The position numbers and the translations under genes were made by a program. Positions 37,709 through 46,393 of a stretch of 64,000 bases of DNA are shown here, piece after piece. Below the pieces are notes generated by a model. That model had not been told where the DNA came from, did no database searches, and worked only from the letters and a program-made list of their open reading frames with translations. The stretch covers positions 806,001 to 870,000 of the forward strand of contig NZ_JADBDS010000003.1 in the NCBI RefSeq assembly GCF_014873705.1, written 5' to 3'. The number at the start of each line of letters is the position of its first letter. The stretch's first letter is position 1. The stretch is from Mycobacterium sp. OAS707 (GTDB lineage Bacteria; Actinomycetota; Actinomycetes; Mycobacteriales; Mycobacteriaceae).

Positions 37709-38964
37709 CCCTTCGGTTCGAGCACCTCGGCGCCGACATACGGCACCAGCGCCTCGGGAATGCGCACGCTGCCGTCGGGCTGCTGGTGGTTCTCCAGGAT
37801 CGCCACCAACCACCGTGTGGTGCCCAACGTTCCGTTGAGCGTCGCCGCGGTCTGCGGCTTACCGTTCTCGTCGCGGTAGCGCACCGACAACCGTCGCGCC
37901 TGGAACGTGGTGCAGTTCGACGTCGAGGTCAACTCGCGGTAGGTGCCCTGCGTCGGAACCCATGCCTCACAGTCGAACTTGCGTGCCGCCGATGAGCCCA
38001 AATCGCCTGCGGCGACGTCGATTACGCGGTACGGCACCTCGATTTGCGCCAGCATCTGTCGCTGCCAGCCGAGCAGCCGTTCGTGTTCGGCCTCGGCGTC
38101 CTCCGGCTTGCAGTAGACGAATCCCTCGACCTTGTCGAACTGGTGCACGCGGATGATGCCGCGGGTGTCCTTGCCGTAGCTGCCCGCCTCGCGGCGAAAG
38201 CACGACGACCAGCCGGCGTAGCGCAGCGGGCCGTCGGACAGGTCGAGGATCTCGTCGGCGTGATACCCCGCCAGCGGCACCTCGGACGTGCCGACCAGAT
38301 AAAGGTCGTCGGCCTCGATGCGATACACCTCGTCGGCGTGTGCACCAAGGAAGCCGGTGCCCGCCATCACCTCCGGGCGCACCAGCACCGGCGGGATGAC
38401 GAGCGTGAAGCCGTTGGCCGTCGCCAGCCGCACCGCGAGCTGCAGCAGGCCCAGCTGCAGCAGTGCTCCCGCGCCGGTCAGGAAGTAGAACCGCGAGCCG
38501 GACACCTTCGCGCCGCGCTCCATGTCGATCAGGCCGAGCGCCTCGCCGAGTTCGAGGTGGTCCTTCGGGTTTTCGATGGCCCGCGGCTCCCCGACGGTGT
38601 CGAGCACCGCGAAGTCGTCCTCGCCGCCGGCGGGAACCCCGTCAATGACGACGTTCGAGATCGCCATATGCGCTGCGGTGAAAGCGTTTTCGGCCTCGGC
38701 CTGCTCGGCCTCGGCCTTCTTGACCTTCTCAGCGAACGCCTTCGCCTGCTCCAGCAGCGCCGGCCGTTCGTCGGGCGACGCCTTGCCCACCTGCTTGCTG
38801 ACGGCCTTCTGCTCTGCGCGCATGTTGTCGGCGGTCGACACCGCAGACCGGCGAGCGGAGTCGGCTTCGAGCAACGAATCGACGAGCGCCGGGTCTTCGC
38901 CGCGGGCCCGCTGAGACGCGCGCACCACGTCCGGATTTTCGCGCAGCAGCTTGAGGTCGATCAC
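37705..38964 (-). CDS. serS: Seryl-tRNA synthetase
   Basis: A 419-residue class II aminoacyl-tRNA synthetase that charges tRNA-Ser. The N-terminal long coiled-coil arm (residues about 30-110, Ala/Glu/Lys-rich) binds the tRNA variable arm. Catalytic motif 2 is FRREAGSYGKDTRGIIR and motif 3 is LNGTLGTTRWLVAILEN; VGTSEVPLAGYH contributes to serine binding. GTG 38964 gives the family start IDLKLLRENPD. In M. tuberculosis the sulfolipid locus separates this gene from the Rv3819 homologue; here the two are adjacent. Confidence 0.97.
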   Translation of the reverse strand: MIDLKLLRENPDVVRASQRARGEDPALVDSLLEADSARRSAVSTADNMRAEQKAVSKQVGKASPDERPALLEQAKAFAEKVKKAEAEQAEAENAFTAAHMAISNVVIDGVPAGGEDDFAVLDTVGEPRAIENPKDHLELGEALGLIDMERGAKVSGSRFYFLTGAGALLQLGLLQLAVRLATANGFTLVIPPVLVRPEVMAGTGFLGAHADEVYRIEADDLYLVGTSEVPLAGYHADEILDLSDGPLRYAGWSSCFRREAGSYGKDTRGIIRVHQFDKVEGFVYCKPEDAEAEHERLLGWQRQMLAQIEVPYRVIDVAAGDLGSSAARKFDCEAWVPTQGTYRELTSTSNCTTFQARRLSVRYRDENGKPQTAATLNGTLGTTRWLVAILENHQQPDGSVRIPEALVPYVGAEVLEPKG

Positions 38965-39085
38965 GGCCGCAACCCTACTTTTGATGGTGGGCCGCGGCGC
39001 CGTCGGCCCCGCTCAGCCACAACCTCATAACGTTACAACTGCAACTCTTGTCACAGCGCCTGACACGCCTGTCACAATGGAGCGG

Positions 39086-40510
39086 ATGTTGGAGGCACCC
39101 GAGCGCTTGACTGACAGCGCTTTGCGCGCCGAACGCGAAGATGGGCAGCCGTCGGACCGGGTCGCGTGGTGGCAGAGTCTGCACGCTACGTCGACGCGCC
39201 GCGTGCTGCTGTTGACCGCGCTCGGCGGCCTGTTGATCGCCGGATTGATCACCGCGCTACCGACCAAAGACGGCGCCAACGGCCTGACGGCCAACTCGAT
39301 CTCGCTCGGCCCCCGTGGCAACGAAACGTTCAACCACGCGAAGGCCGGCGACTGCCTGAGCTGGCCGGAGCGCACGCCCGATGCGGCCGAGATCGTCGAC
39401 TGCAAGGGCGACCACCGCTTCGAGGTCGCCGAGTCGGTCGACATGCGTACGTTCCCCGGCAGCGAATACGGTCCGGACGCGGCGCCGCCATCACCCGGGC
39501 GCATTCAGCAGATCAGCCAGGAGCAGTGCTCGGCGGCCGTCAAGAACTATCTCGGCAACCGCTTCGACCCGAACAGCCGCTTCACGGTCAGCATGCTGTG
39601 GTCGGGCGACAAGGCGTGGCGGCAGGCGGGTGAGCGACGCATGCTGTGCGGGCTGCAGCTGCCGGGGCCGAACAACCAGCAGTTGGCGTTCAAGGGCAAG
39701 GTCGCCGACGTCGACCAGTCGAAGGTGTGGCCGGCAGGCACCTGCCTCGGCATCGACCCGGGCACCAACCAGCCCACCGACATTCCCGTCGACTGCGCGG
39801 CGCCGCACGCGATGGAGGTCACCGGCGCAGTCAACCTCGCCGAGAAGTTCCCCGAGGCGCTGCCGCCCGAGGCCGAGCAGGACGGCTTCATCAAGGACGC
39901 CTGCACCCGGATGACCGACGCCTACCTGGCGCCGATCCAGCTGCGCAGCACCACACTGACGCTGATCTACAGCACCATCTCGCTGCCGAGCTGGTCGGCA
40001 GGCAGCCACCAGGTGTCGTGCAGCATCGGCGCCACCCTCGGCAACGGCGGCTGGTCGACGCTGCTGAACAGCGCCAAGGGCCAGCTGATGATCAACGGCC
40101 AGCCGCCCGTCGCACCACCCGACATCCCGGTCGACCGGCTGAATCTTCCGCCGATCCCGGCGATCGAGCCGCAGATGCCGGACTCGTCGGACTCCTCGTC
40201 ATCGTCATCGTCATCGTCCTCGTCGTCGAGCGGCAGCCAGAGCGATTCGGGCCAGCAGACGCAGCACATGCCGGGACAGCAGTCGACGGGCTCCACCCAG
40301 ACCACGCAACCGTCGACGGCTGCGCCTGCCCCGCCCGCGGGCAACACATTCCTCAACGGGCCACCGCCGCCTCCTGGCGCGCCGCAGGACGGGCCGCCAC
40401 CGCCGGAAGGTGCTTCCCCGCCGCCAGCCGAGGGCGCGCCGCCACCGGCGGGCGCACCACCTGGGCCGCCGCCTGGCGAGCCGGTGCTGCTGCCACCGCC
40501 AGGGCAGTAG
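39086..40510 (+). CDS. Septum-formation-domain membrane protein (Rv3835 type)
   Basis: A 474-residue protein matching Rv3835. A cytoplasmic N terminus of about 37 residues is followed by one membrane helix (RRVLLLTALGGLLIAGLITA), then two tandem cysteine-bearing extracellular repeats (AGDCLSWP...VDCKGDHRFEVAE and AGTCLGID...VDCAAPHAMEVTG) typical of the septum-formation domain. The tail has a pure serine run (near 40192-40231) and a Gly/Pro-rich end, likely spanning the wall. ATG 39086 was chosen because MLEAPERL aligns with MLDAPEQ of M. tuberculosis; ATG 39077 is possible. Confidence 0.85.
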   Translation: MLEAPERLTDSALRAEREDGQPSDRVAWWQSLHATSTRRVLLLTALGGLLIAGLITALPTKDGANGLTANSISLGPRGNETFNHAKAGDCLSWPERTPDAAEIVDCKGDHRFEVAESVDMRTFPGSEYGPDAAPPSPGRIQQISQEQCSAAVKNYLGNRFDPNSRFTVSMLWSGDKAWRQAGERRMLCGLQLPGPNNQQLAFKGKVADVDQSKVWPAGTCLGIDPGTNQPTDIPVDCAAPHAMEVTGAVNLAEKFPEALPPEAEQDGFIKDACTRMTDAYLAPIQLRSTTLTLIYSTISLPSWSAGSHQVSCSIGATLGNGGWSTLLNSAKGQLMINGQPPVAPPDIPVDRLNLPPIPAIEPQMPDSSDSSSSSSSSSSSSSGSQSDSGQQTQHMPGQQSTGSTQTTQPSTAAPAPPAGNTFLNGPPPPPGAPQDGPPPPEGASPPPAEGAPPPAGAPPGPPPGEPVLLPPPGQ

Positions 40511-40514
40511 CCGC

Positions 40515-40865
40515 GTGGCCGTTCGGATGAGCCCGCAACGGTTTGACGAGCTGGTCTCCGACGCACTCGATTTGATTCCAGGCGAGCTCGCCGCGGCAAT
40601 CGACAACGTCGTGGTGCTCGTGGAAGACCGCAACCCCGACGAGCCCGACCTGCTCGGCCTGTATCACGGCGTGGCGCTGACCGAACGCGATTCGTGGTAC
40701 GCCGGCTCGCTCCCCGACACGATCACCATCTACCGCGACGCCCTGCTCGACGTCTGCCACGACGAGGCCGAGGTGGTCGACGAGGTGGTGATCACGGTCA
40801 TCCACGAGATTGCGCACCACTTCGGGATCGACGACGAACGGCTACACGAACTGGGTTGGGGCTAG
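40515..40865 (+). CDS. Small zincin-type metallopeptidase
   Basis: A 116-residue minimal metallopeptidase, homologue of Rv3836. The zinc motif is VIHEIAHHFGIDDERLHELG (HExxHxxxxxD type, extended), close to the C terminus. The rest (RFDELVSDALDLIP) matches the possible-zinc-metallopeptidase family seen in many bacteria. It starts at GTG 40515, four bases after the septum-domain gene, so it is co-transcribed. Substrate unknown. Confidence 0.85.
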   Translation: MAVRMSPQRFDELVSDALDLIPGELAAAIDNVVVLVEDRNPDEPDLLGLYHGVALTERDSWYAGSLPDTITIYRDALLDVCHDEAEVVDEVVITVIHEIAHHFGIDDERLHELGWG

Positions 40866-40910
40866 GCGCGGCAACCACACTTCGTGACGGCCCAGTGCCA
40901 TTCTTGGGCC

Positions 40911-41105
40911 ATGAGTACGGAGTGCCGCGAGTGTCTGGCGGGGCTCGAGCATTGCCATGGCACCGTCATTCATCACGCCTGGTTCCGGTCGGAGTGCACC
41001 GAGGACGGCTGCGTCACCCCAGAGGTGATGCACGCATTCAGCGTCGACTGCGACGCGCTCGGCTGCACATGCAGTGTCCGGGCGTCAGCCCATCGGGTCA
41101 GCTGA
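40911..41105 (+). CDS. Small cysteine-rich hypothetical protein
   Basis: A 64-residue protein with eight cysteines and five histidines (CRECLAGLEHCHGT, SECTEDGC, DCDALGCTC), a pattern that suggests one or two zinc sites. I recall similar short CxxC...HCHGT proteins in other actinobacteria, but name no family. ATG 40911 lies 45 bases after the metallopeptidase stop; the 3' end overlaps the convergent mutase-family gene by 21 bases. Confidence 0.65.
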   Translation: MSTECRECLAGLEHCHGTVIHHAWFRSECTEDGCVTPEVMHAFSVDCDALGCTCSVRASAHRVS

Positions 41106-41771
41106 CGACAGCGCATCCTCGACCGGATGCACATCCGGCTCGGGATAGAACGGCGGCGTCAGCTTCGACCACTGCACGCAGCTCCATCGCCCGTCGGTGA
41201 TAGGCGCCAGCACAACGGACTCGGCGTTGGGCAGGTGATGGTCGAGAACGAAGCTGCCGTCGACCCCGGCCAGCACGGCAGACACCAGCCGGATGGCCGC
41301 GCCGTGACTGACGACGACGATGTCGCCGTGCCACGCGGCGTCGTCGAGGTAGCGCATCCGCAGCTGCGTCAGCACCGGCACATAACGGTCGAGCACCTCG
41401 TTGCCCGTCTCGCCGCCGGGCATCGACACATCCAGGTCGCCCTCGTGCCACCGCTGATAGACCGTCTCGAACTCCGCGATCGCCTCGTCGTCCTTACGGT
41501 CCTCGAGGTCACCCACCTGTACCTCGTGAATGCCCTCGAATTCATGTGGCGGCAGGCCGAGTTCGCCGCTGATCTCCTCGGCGGTCTGCGCGGCCCGTAC
41601 GGCCACCGAGTGCACGAGCATCCCGGCGGGGTGTGCCAACTCGCGGGCGAAGGTGCGGGCCTGTTGGCGGCCGAGGTCGGTCAGTTCGGCGCCGGGCGGT
41701 CGGGTGTCCAGCCGACGGTCGACGTTGCCGTGCGACTGTCCGTGTCGAACCAAGACAAGCCGACCGGTCAC
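41085..41771 (-). CDS. Histidine phosphatase (phosphoglycerate mutase-like)
   Basis: A 228-residue histidine-phosphatase-superfamily enzyme matching Rv3837c. The catalytic motif is LVLVRHGQSHGN, the second histidine sits in VVSHGAAIR and Glu in HEVQVGDLEDR. Glycolytic mutase function is unlikely given the sequence class; a small-molecule phosphatase is more probable. GTG 41771 overlaps the pheA stop (GTGA), so it is translated in an operon with pheA. Confidence 0.9.
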   Translation of the reverse strand: MTGRLVLVRHGQSHGNVDRRLDTRPPGAELTDLGRQQARTFARELAHPAGMLVHSVAVRAAQTAEEISGELGLPPHEFEGIHEVQVGDLEDRKDDEAIAEFETVYQRWHEGDLDVSMPGGETGNEVLDRYVPVLTQLRMRYLDDAAWHGDIVVVSHGAAIRLVSAVLAGVDGSFVLDHHLPNAESVVLAPITDGRWSCVQWSKLTPPFYPEPDVHPVEDALSSADPMG

Positions 41772-42694
41772 TGCTTGCCCTCCCGCAGCTGTGTCAGCCA
41801 GCGTGCGGCCTCGTCGAGTTCCGGCGGCGTCGAACCGGCGGCCGACCCCGTCGGCCATGAACCTAGAAATCTCACGTCTGCACAACGTCGGTGCAACGCC
41901 TTGAGTGCCTCGGCGACGGCTTCATCCTCGAGGTGTCCGACACAGTCGAGGAAAAAGAAGTACGTGCCCAACTCCTTTCGCGTTGGCCGCGATTCGATGC
42001 GCGTGAGATCGATATCGCGGATCGCGAACTCGGTGAGCGCCGACACCAGCGCACCGGGCACGTTGTCGAGCCACAGCACCACCGAGGTGCGGTCGGAGCC
42101 GGTGCGGTCAGGTGGCGGCGCGGGCCGACCCGCCAGCACGAAGCGCGTGCGCGCGTTGGGTTCGTCGACGACACCGGCGGCCAGCGTCGAAAGGCCGTAG
42201 CGTTCGGCGGCCAGCGCCGTGCTCACTCCGGCGTCGGCGCGGCCGTCGGCAACATCCTGCGCGGCCGCGGCATTCGAATTGGCAGGCACCACTTGTGCTT
42301 TCGGCACGTGGTCGGCAAGCCAATGCCGCACCTGTGCCGCGGCCACCGGAAACGCCGCCACAGTCGCCACGTCGGCGGCAGCCGTACCCTTTCGCACGAC
42401 GATGGAGAACGACACCTCCAGCGTCAGTTCGGCGAAGATCTGCAGCGGTGTTCCGGTGGCGAGGTGGTCCATGGTCGGCAGCACCGGTCCCTCGATCGAG
42501 TTCTCGATCGGCACGCACGCGTAGTCGGCTTCGCCGGAGCGGACCGCAGCAAGGGCCGCAGGCGTGCTCTCGGTGGGCATCGGCGTGATGCCCTCCGGCG
42601 AGACAGTGCCGGGCACCAGACCATTGGCCGAGATCTTCAACAACGCCGCTTCGGTGAAGGTCCCTTCAGGTCCGAGGTAGGCGATGCGCGGCAC
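41768..42694 (-). CDS. pheA: Prephenate dehydratase
   Basis: A 308-residue monofunctional prephenate dehydratase converting prephenate to phenylpyruvate in phenylalanine synthesis. The N terminus YLGPEGTFTEAAL and the YACVPIENSIEG block are diagnostic. A C-terminal ACT domain (about residues 195-280) carries the regulatory IESRPTRKELGTYFFFLD motif, so allosteric control by phenylalanine or other aromatic amino acids is expected. The start is GTG 42694. Confidence 0.96.
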   Translation of the reverse strand: MPRIAYLGPEGTFTEAALLKISANGLVPGTVSPEGITPMPTESTPAALAAVRSGEADYACVPIENSIEGPVLPTMDHLATGTPLQIFAELTLEVSFSIVVRKGTAAADVATVAAFPVAAAQVRHWLADHVPKAQVVPANSNAAAAQDVADGRADAGVSTALAAERYGLSTLAAGVVDEPNARTRFVLAGRPAPPPDRTGSDRTSVVLWLDNVPGALVSALTEFAIRDIDLTRIESRPTRKELGTYFFFLDCVGHLEDEAVAEALKALHRRCADVRFLGSWPTGSAAGSTPPELDEAARWLTQLREGKQ

Positions 42695-42771
42695 ATTTCA
42701 ACCCTATCCGTTGTCGCAGGGACGCCCCGGATGCCGCGGCGGTAGGGCTTGCGTCACCTCTGTCATTCCAG

Positions 42772-42790
42772 TTAAGTAAGGCTTACCTCA
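42772..42790 (+). promoter_or_regulatory. IdeR (iron) box
   Basis: The 19-mer TTAAGTAAGGCTTACCTCA matches the IdeR consensus TTAGGTTAGSCTAACCTAA at 15 of 19 positions and is nearly palindromic around GGC. It lies 20 bases before the start of the Rv3839 homologue. In M. tuberculosis that gene is under IdeR control, so iron regulation is probably kept. Confidence 0.85.
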
Positions 42791-42810
42791 CTTACACGAA
42801 AGGCGACGCG

Positions 42811-43572
42811 ATGACAGGTGCGGCACCGACGACGGCCGAGCGGATCCGCAGTGCGTGCATGCGGGCCGGCGGCGCGATGCTCGCCGTCGAGGGTCTCGAA
42901 CCCACCTGCACGCCGGTTCATCACCTACTCGACGACGGCTCGTTCGCGATCACGGTCCCTGGCGACGGCATCCTCGCCGGGATGGTGCTGGCCGCGGGCA
43001 GCGCGGGTGTCCAGGCGGTTCTGGAGATGACCGACTACGCCCCGCTGCCACTGCGCGAGCCGGTGCGCTCGCTGGTGTGGATCCGCGGCAGGCTGCACGG
43101 CGTCTCCGACAGCGAAGTCGCCGGTCTGCTCGATCTGATAGCGGCCGATGATCCCAATCCTGCTCTGCTGGAGGTTAATTCGGAGTCGACGCTGATGCGG
43201 CTGGAGATCGAGTCGGTAGTGGTGGCGGACTCCTCAGGCGCCGAAGCGATCAGCGTCGCCGCACTGCTGGGTGCCAGGCCCGACCCGTTCTGCGCGATGG
43301 AGTCGTGCTGGCTCAAGCACATGGAATCCGCGCACCGCGAGGTCGTCGACAGGCTCGCCAGCCGGCTGCCGTCCCCGCTGCGGCGTGGCCGCGTACGCCC
43401 GCTTGGCCTCGACCGTTACGGCGTGCAGTTGCGCGTGGAGGGCGACGACGGCGATCACGACGTGCGACTGCCGTTCGCCAAACCGGTCGACGACGTGACG
43501 GGGCTGAGCCAAGCGATTCGCATCCTGATGGGCTGCCCGTTCCTCAATGGGCTGCGCGCCCGGCGACTCTAG
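42811..43572 (+). CDS. IdeR-regulated DUF2470-like protein (Rv3839 type)
   Basis: A 253-residue soluble protein, homologue of Rv3839, read away from pheA. The sequence has the split of a flavin/heme-oxygenase-like domain with DUF2470 features: an N-terminal strand-rich part (DDGSFAITVPGDGIL) and a C-terminal ESAHREVVDRLASR...DRYGVQLRVEG block. Function is not established; the iron box suggests a role in iron or heme handling. Start ATG 42811 follows an AAAGGCGA site. Confidence 0.8.
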   Translation: MTGAAPTTAERIRSACMRAGGAMLAVEGLEPTCTPVHHLLDDGSFAITVPGDGILAGMVLAAGSAGVQAVLEMTDYAPLPLREPVRSLVWIRGRLHGVSDSEVAGLLDLIAADDPNPALLEVNSESTLMRLEIESVVVADSSGAEAISVAALLGARPDPFCAMESCWLKHMESAHREVVDRLASRLPSPLRRGRVRPLGLDRYGVQLRVEGDDGDHDVRLPFAKPVDDVTGLSQAIRILMGCPFLNGLRARRL

Positions 43573-43600
43573 GGAGGTGGCGGCCGCTAGCGTGGCTCCG

Positions 43601-44368
43601 GTGACTGGGCCACCCGACGAGCTGAGCAATCCGCAGCGGCGCGGCATGCGCATCGAGATCACCGTCGTGCTGGCCGTGACGTTCGGGATATCGGCCTACA
43701 CCGCGTTCCTGCAACTGATCGAGGCGGTGCTGCTCGGCCTTGCCGGCAGGCGGGTCGCGCTGAACCCGCGTCGCTCACCGTTCGACCTCATCGATCTGGG
43801 CCTCAACCTCGCCGTCACCTTCCAGCTCGTCGCGTGGGGCGCGCTGGCCGTATACCTGTTGTGGCGCAGCGGGTTTGGCCTCGCGCAGATCGGACTCGGC
43901 AAGGTCCGCTGGCGACCGGACGTGCTCGGTGGTCTCGGCCTGGCGGCCGTGATCGGCCTGCCGGGACTCGGCTTGTACATGGCCGCGCGGGCGCTTGGCC
44001 TTTCGGCGCACGTCGAACCCGCGGAGCTCTACGACACCTGGTGGCGCATACCGGTGCTGCTGCTGACGGCCTTCGCCAATGGCTGGGCCGAGGAAGTGGT
44101 CGTGGTCACGTTCCTGCTGACCCGGCTTCGCCAGCTGCGCGTCAATCCCGTCGTCGCATTGTTGGCATCCAGCCTGCTGCGCGGCGCGTACCACCTCTAC
44201 CAGGGCTTCAGCGCGGGACTGGGCAATGTCGTGATGGGCGTGATCTTCGGCTACGTATGGCAGCGCACCGGCAGGTTGTGGCCGCTGATCATCGCCCACG
44301 GAATCATCGACTCGGTCGCCTACGTCGGTTACGCGCTGGCGGCGGGGCATTTGAGCTGGCTGTCGTAA
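43601..44368 (+). CDS. CPBP intramembrane metalloprotease
   Basis: A roughly 255-residue polytopic membrane protein of the CPBP (CAAX-protease/bacteriocin-processing, Abi) family. Motif 1 has the Glu pair in NGWAEEVVVVTFLL, motif 2 RGAYHLYQG with His, and motif 3 IIAHGIIDS with His, so the putative metal site is complete. GTG 43601 is a choice among several GTG codons (43577, 43592, 43601), and the AGGGAGG upstream favours one of the earlier two. Substrate unknown. Confidence 0.85.
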   Translation: MTGPPDELSNPQRRGMRIEITVVLAVTFGISAYTAFLQLIEAVLLGLAGRRVALNPRRSPFDLIDLGLNLAVTFQLVAWGALAVYLLWRSGFGLAQIGLGKVRWRPDVLGGLGLAAVIGLPGLGLYMAARALGLSAHVEPAELYDTWWRIPVLLLTAFANGWAEEVVVVTFLLTRLRQLRVNPVVALLASSLLRGAYHLYQGFSAGLGNVVMGVIFGYVWQRTGRLWPLIIAHGIIDSVAYVGYALAAGHLSWLS

Positions 44369-44377
44369 ATTCAGACT

Positions 44378-45568
44378 GTGAACGACAACCGGCCGCCGGG
44401 TCGCGACCCAAGAGCGTATCGCCGGGAGCCGTCGCAAGTGATCCGGCGTGACCCGAACTACCGGCCACCACCGCCTGCCCAACCGAGGCCGCCCAACCCG
44501 CCCCCACCGCCCGCGCGTCGCCCCCCGCCGCCACCACCCCCGCGTCGGCCGCCGCCACCGGTGACACAGCAGCCACCTCCGCTACCGAGGCCGAAAAAGC
44601 CTCGGCGCAAACGACATTGGGGCCGCGTGGTGTTGGCGCTGCTGTTGGTCTTCGTCATCGCGACGATTGCGGGCGGGTGGTGGATGGACACGTCGCTGCA
44701 CCGCATCCCCGCCCTCGCCGATTACGCCGAGCGGCCGGCCTCCGGCAAGGGCACGACCTGGCTGCTGGTCGGCTCGGACAGTCGTCAGGGTCTGACGCCC
44801 GAACAGCAGGCCGAGCTGACCACCGGTGACGACATGGGCAACGGCCGCACCGACACCATCCTGATCGTGCACGTGCCTGCCTTCGGCTCCAGCGCGCCCA
44901 CGACGATGGTGTCGATCCCCCGCGATTCCTACGTGTCGATTCCCGGTTACGGCGAAGACAAGATCAACGCAGCGTTCTCCGAGGGCGGGGCGCCGCTGTT
45001 GGCGCAGACCGTCGAGCAGGCCACTGGGATGCGACTCGACCATTACGCCGAGGTCGGGTTCGACGGTTTCGCCGTGCTGGTCGACGCGGTCGGTGGGGTG
45101 ACCATGTGCCCCACCGAACCGATCAGCGACCCGCTTGCAGGCATCGACCTGCCCGCCGGCTGCCAGAAGCTCGACGGCCGCAATGCGCTCGGGTTCGTCC
45201 GCACCCGCGCCACCCCGCGCGCCGACCTGGATCGGATGGTGAACCAGCGGCAGTTCATGGAGGCGTTGATGCATCGCGCCGCCAGCCCGGCCGTGCTGCT
45301 CAATCCGCTGCGCTGGTATCCGATGGCGCATGCGGTCAACGGTGCGCTCACCGTCGATACGGGTGCCCACATCTGGGATCTGGCGCGACTGGCGTGGTCG
45401 TTGCACGGCGACATCACCACCACGACGGTGCCGATCGGCGAGTTCACCGGTAGCGACTCCGGCTCCGTCGTGATCTGGAACAGCGACGCCGCGGGCCGCT
45501 TGTTCGCGGCGCTGACATCGGATTCGCCTGTCCCCCAGGATGTTTTGGACGCCGCCAAACCCGACTAG
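44378..45568 (+). CDS. LytR-CpsA-Psr family ligase
   Basis: A 396-residue LCP protein, homologue of Rv3840. A long Pro/Arg-rich cytoplasmic N terminus (about residues 1-80) precedes one helix (VLALLLVFVIATIAGGWWM) and the extracellular LCP domain: LLVGSDSRQGL, GRTDTILIVHV, SIPRDSYVSIPG, KINAAFSEGG and FVRTRATPRADLDR, the conserved Asp/Arg set that binds the pyrophosphate of lipid-linked glycans. The family attaches arabinogalactan or other polymers to peptidoglycan. Its stop overlaps that of convergent glpQ1. Confidence 0.92.
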   Translation: MNDNRPPGRDPRAYRREPSQVIRRDPNYRPPPPAQPRPPNPPPPPARRPPPPPPPRRPPPPVTQQPPPLPRPKKPRRKRHWGRVVLALLLVFVIATIAGGWWMDTSLHRIPALADYAERPASGKGTTWLLVGSDSRQGLTPEQQAELTTGDDMGNGRTDTILIVHVPAFGSSAPTTMVSIPRDSYVSIPGYGEDKINAAFSEGGAPLLAQTVEQATGMRLDHYAEVGFDGFAVLVDAVGGVTMCPTEPISDPLAGIDLPAGCQKLDGRNALGFVRTRATPRADLDRMVNQRQFMEALMHRAASPAVLLNPLRWYPMAHAVNGALTVDTGAHIWDLARLAWSLHGDITTTTVPIGEFTGSDSGSVVIWNSDAAGRLFAALTSDSPVPQDVLDAAKPD

Positions 45569-46389
45569 TCCCTGCCCGCTCCCGTCAGCCCGTCCTGCAG
45601 CCAGCTCTTGGTGCGACCGGGGTGGTTCGTCGCGACCCACGCCACGCCGACATCGCGGCAGTACCGGACGTCCTCGTAGTGGTCGACGGTCCAGCAGTAC
45701 AGCGCCCGGCCCTGAGCCGCGGCCCGGTCGACCAACTCGGGGTGATCGCGCAGCGTGGCGATCGAGGGGCCGACCGCGGTGGCACCGACGGTGGTGGCCG
45801 CGCCGCCGCCGAGATAGCGGGAGGTCTCGCCGAGCAACACAGTGGGCAGCATCGGGGCAGCGCGACGGATCCGCCACACCGCCGCGGCCGAGAAGGACAT
45901 CACCACCGCGCGGGAAAGGTCCGCCGACGCAGGAGAGGCGATGCCGTAACGGTGCAGCAAGGCCAGCACCTTGCTCTCGACCAGCGCGCCGTAGCGCACG
46001 GGATGTTTGGTCTCGATGAACAGCTTGACCGGCCGATTGTGGTCCAGCACGAGCGAAACCAGATCATCGAGGGCGAGCAGACCGGTGTTGCCGTGGCTGC
46101 CGTCGGCGCGCCAACTGGGATGCCATGCCCCGAAATCGAGTTCACGCAACTGCGCCAGTGTCATCTCACTGACCAGCCCGGTCCCGTTCGACGTGCGGTC
46201 GACCCGCCGGTCGTGCACGCACACCAGGTGCCCGTCGCGGGTGAGCCGAACGTCGCACTCGACGCCGTCGGCGCCTTCTTTCAGTGCCAGTTCGTAGGCG
46301 GCCAGCGTGTGCTCGGGACGTTCGGCCGATGCGCCCCGGTGCGCCACCACGAACGGATGGCCGCCGAGCAGCTCGTCGCCCGAATTCAT
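45565..46389 (-). CDS. glpQ1: Glycerophosphodiester phosphodiesterase GlpQ1
   Basis: A 274-residue GDPD, hydrolysing glycerophosphodiesters to glycerol-3-phosphate and alcohol. Active-site blocks are VVAHRGASAERPEHT, GADGVECDVRLTRDGHLVCVHD and FIETKHP. No signal peptide, so it is cytoplasmic or loosely associated. ATG 46389 was chosen because the domain begins about ten residues later. In M. tuberculosis bfrB lies between the LCP gene and glpQ1; here they overlap. Confidence 0.93.
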   Translation of the reverse strand: MNSGDELLGGHPFVVAHRGASAERPEHTLAAYELALKEGADGVECDVRLTRDGHLVCVHDRRVDRTSNGTGLVSEMTLAQLRELDFGAWHPSWRADGSHGNTGLLALDDLVSLVLDHNRPVKLFIETKHPVRYGALVESKVLALLHRYGIASPASADLSRAVVMSFSAAAVWRIRRAAPMLPTVLLGETSRYLGGGAATTVGATAVGPSIATLRDHPELVDRAAAQGRALYCWTVDHYEDVRYCRDVGVAWVATNHPGRTKSWLQDGLTGAGRD

Positions 46390-46393
46390 ATGG

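Noticed and set aside
40192..40231. Serine run in the septum-domain protein as a frameshift hot spot
   Set aside because: The codons vary (TCG, TCC, TCA) and the frame continues into the conserved Pro-rich tail.
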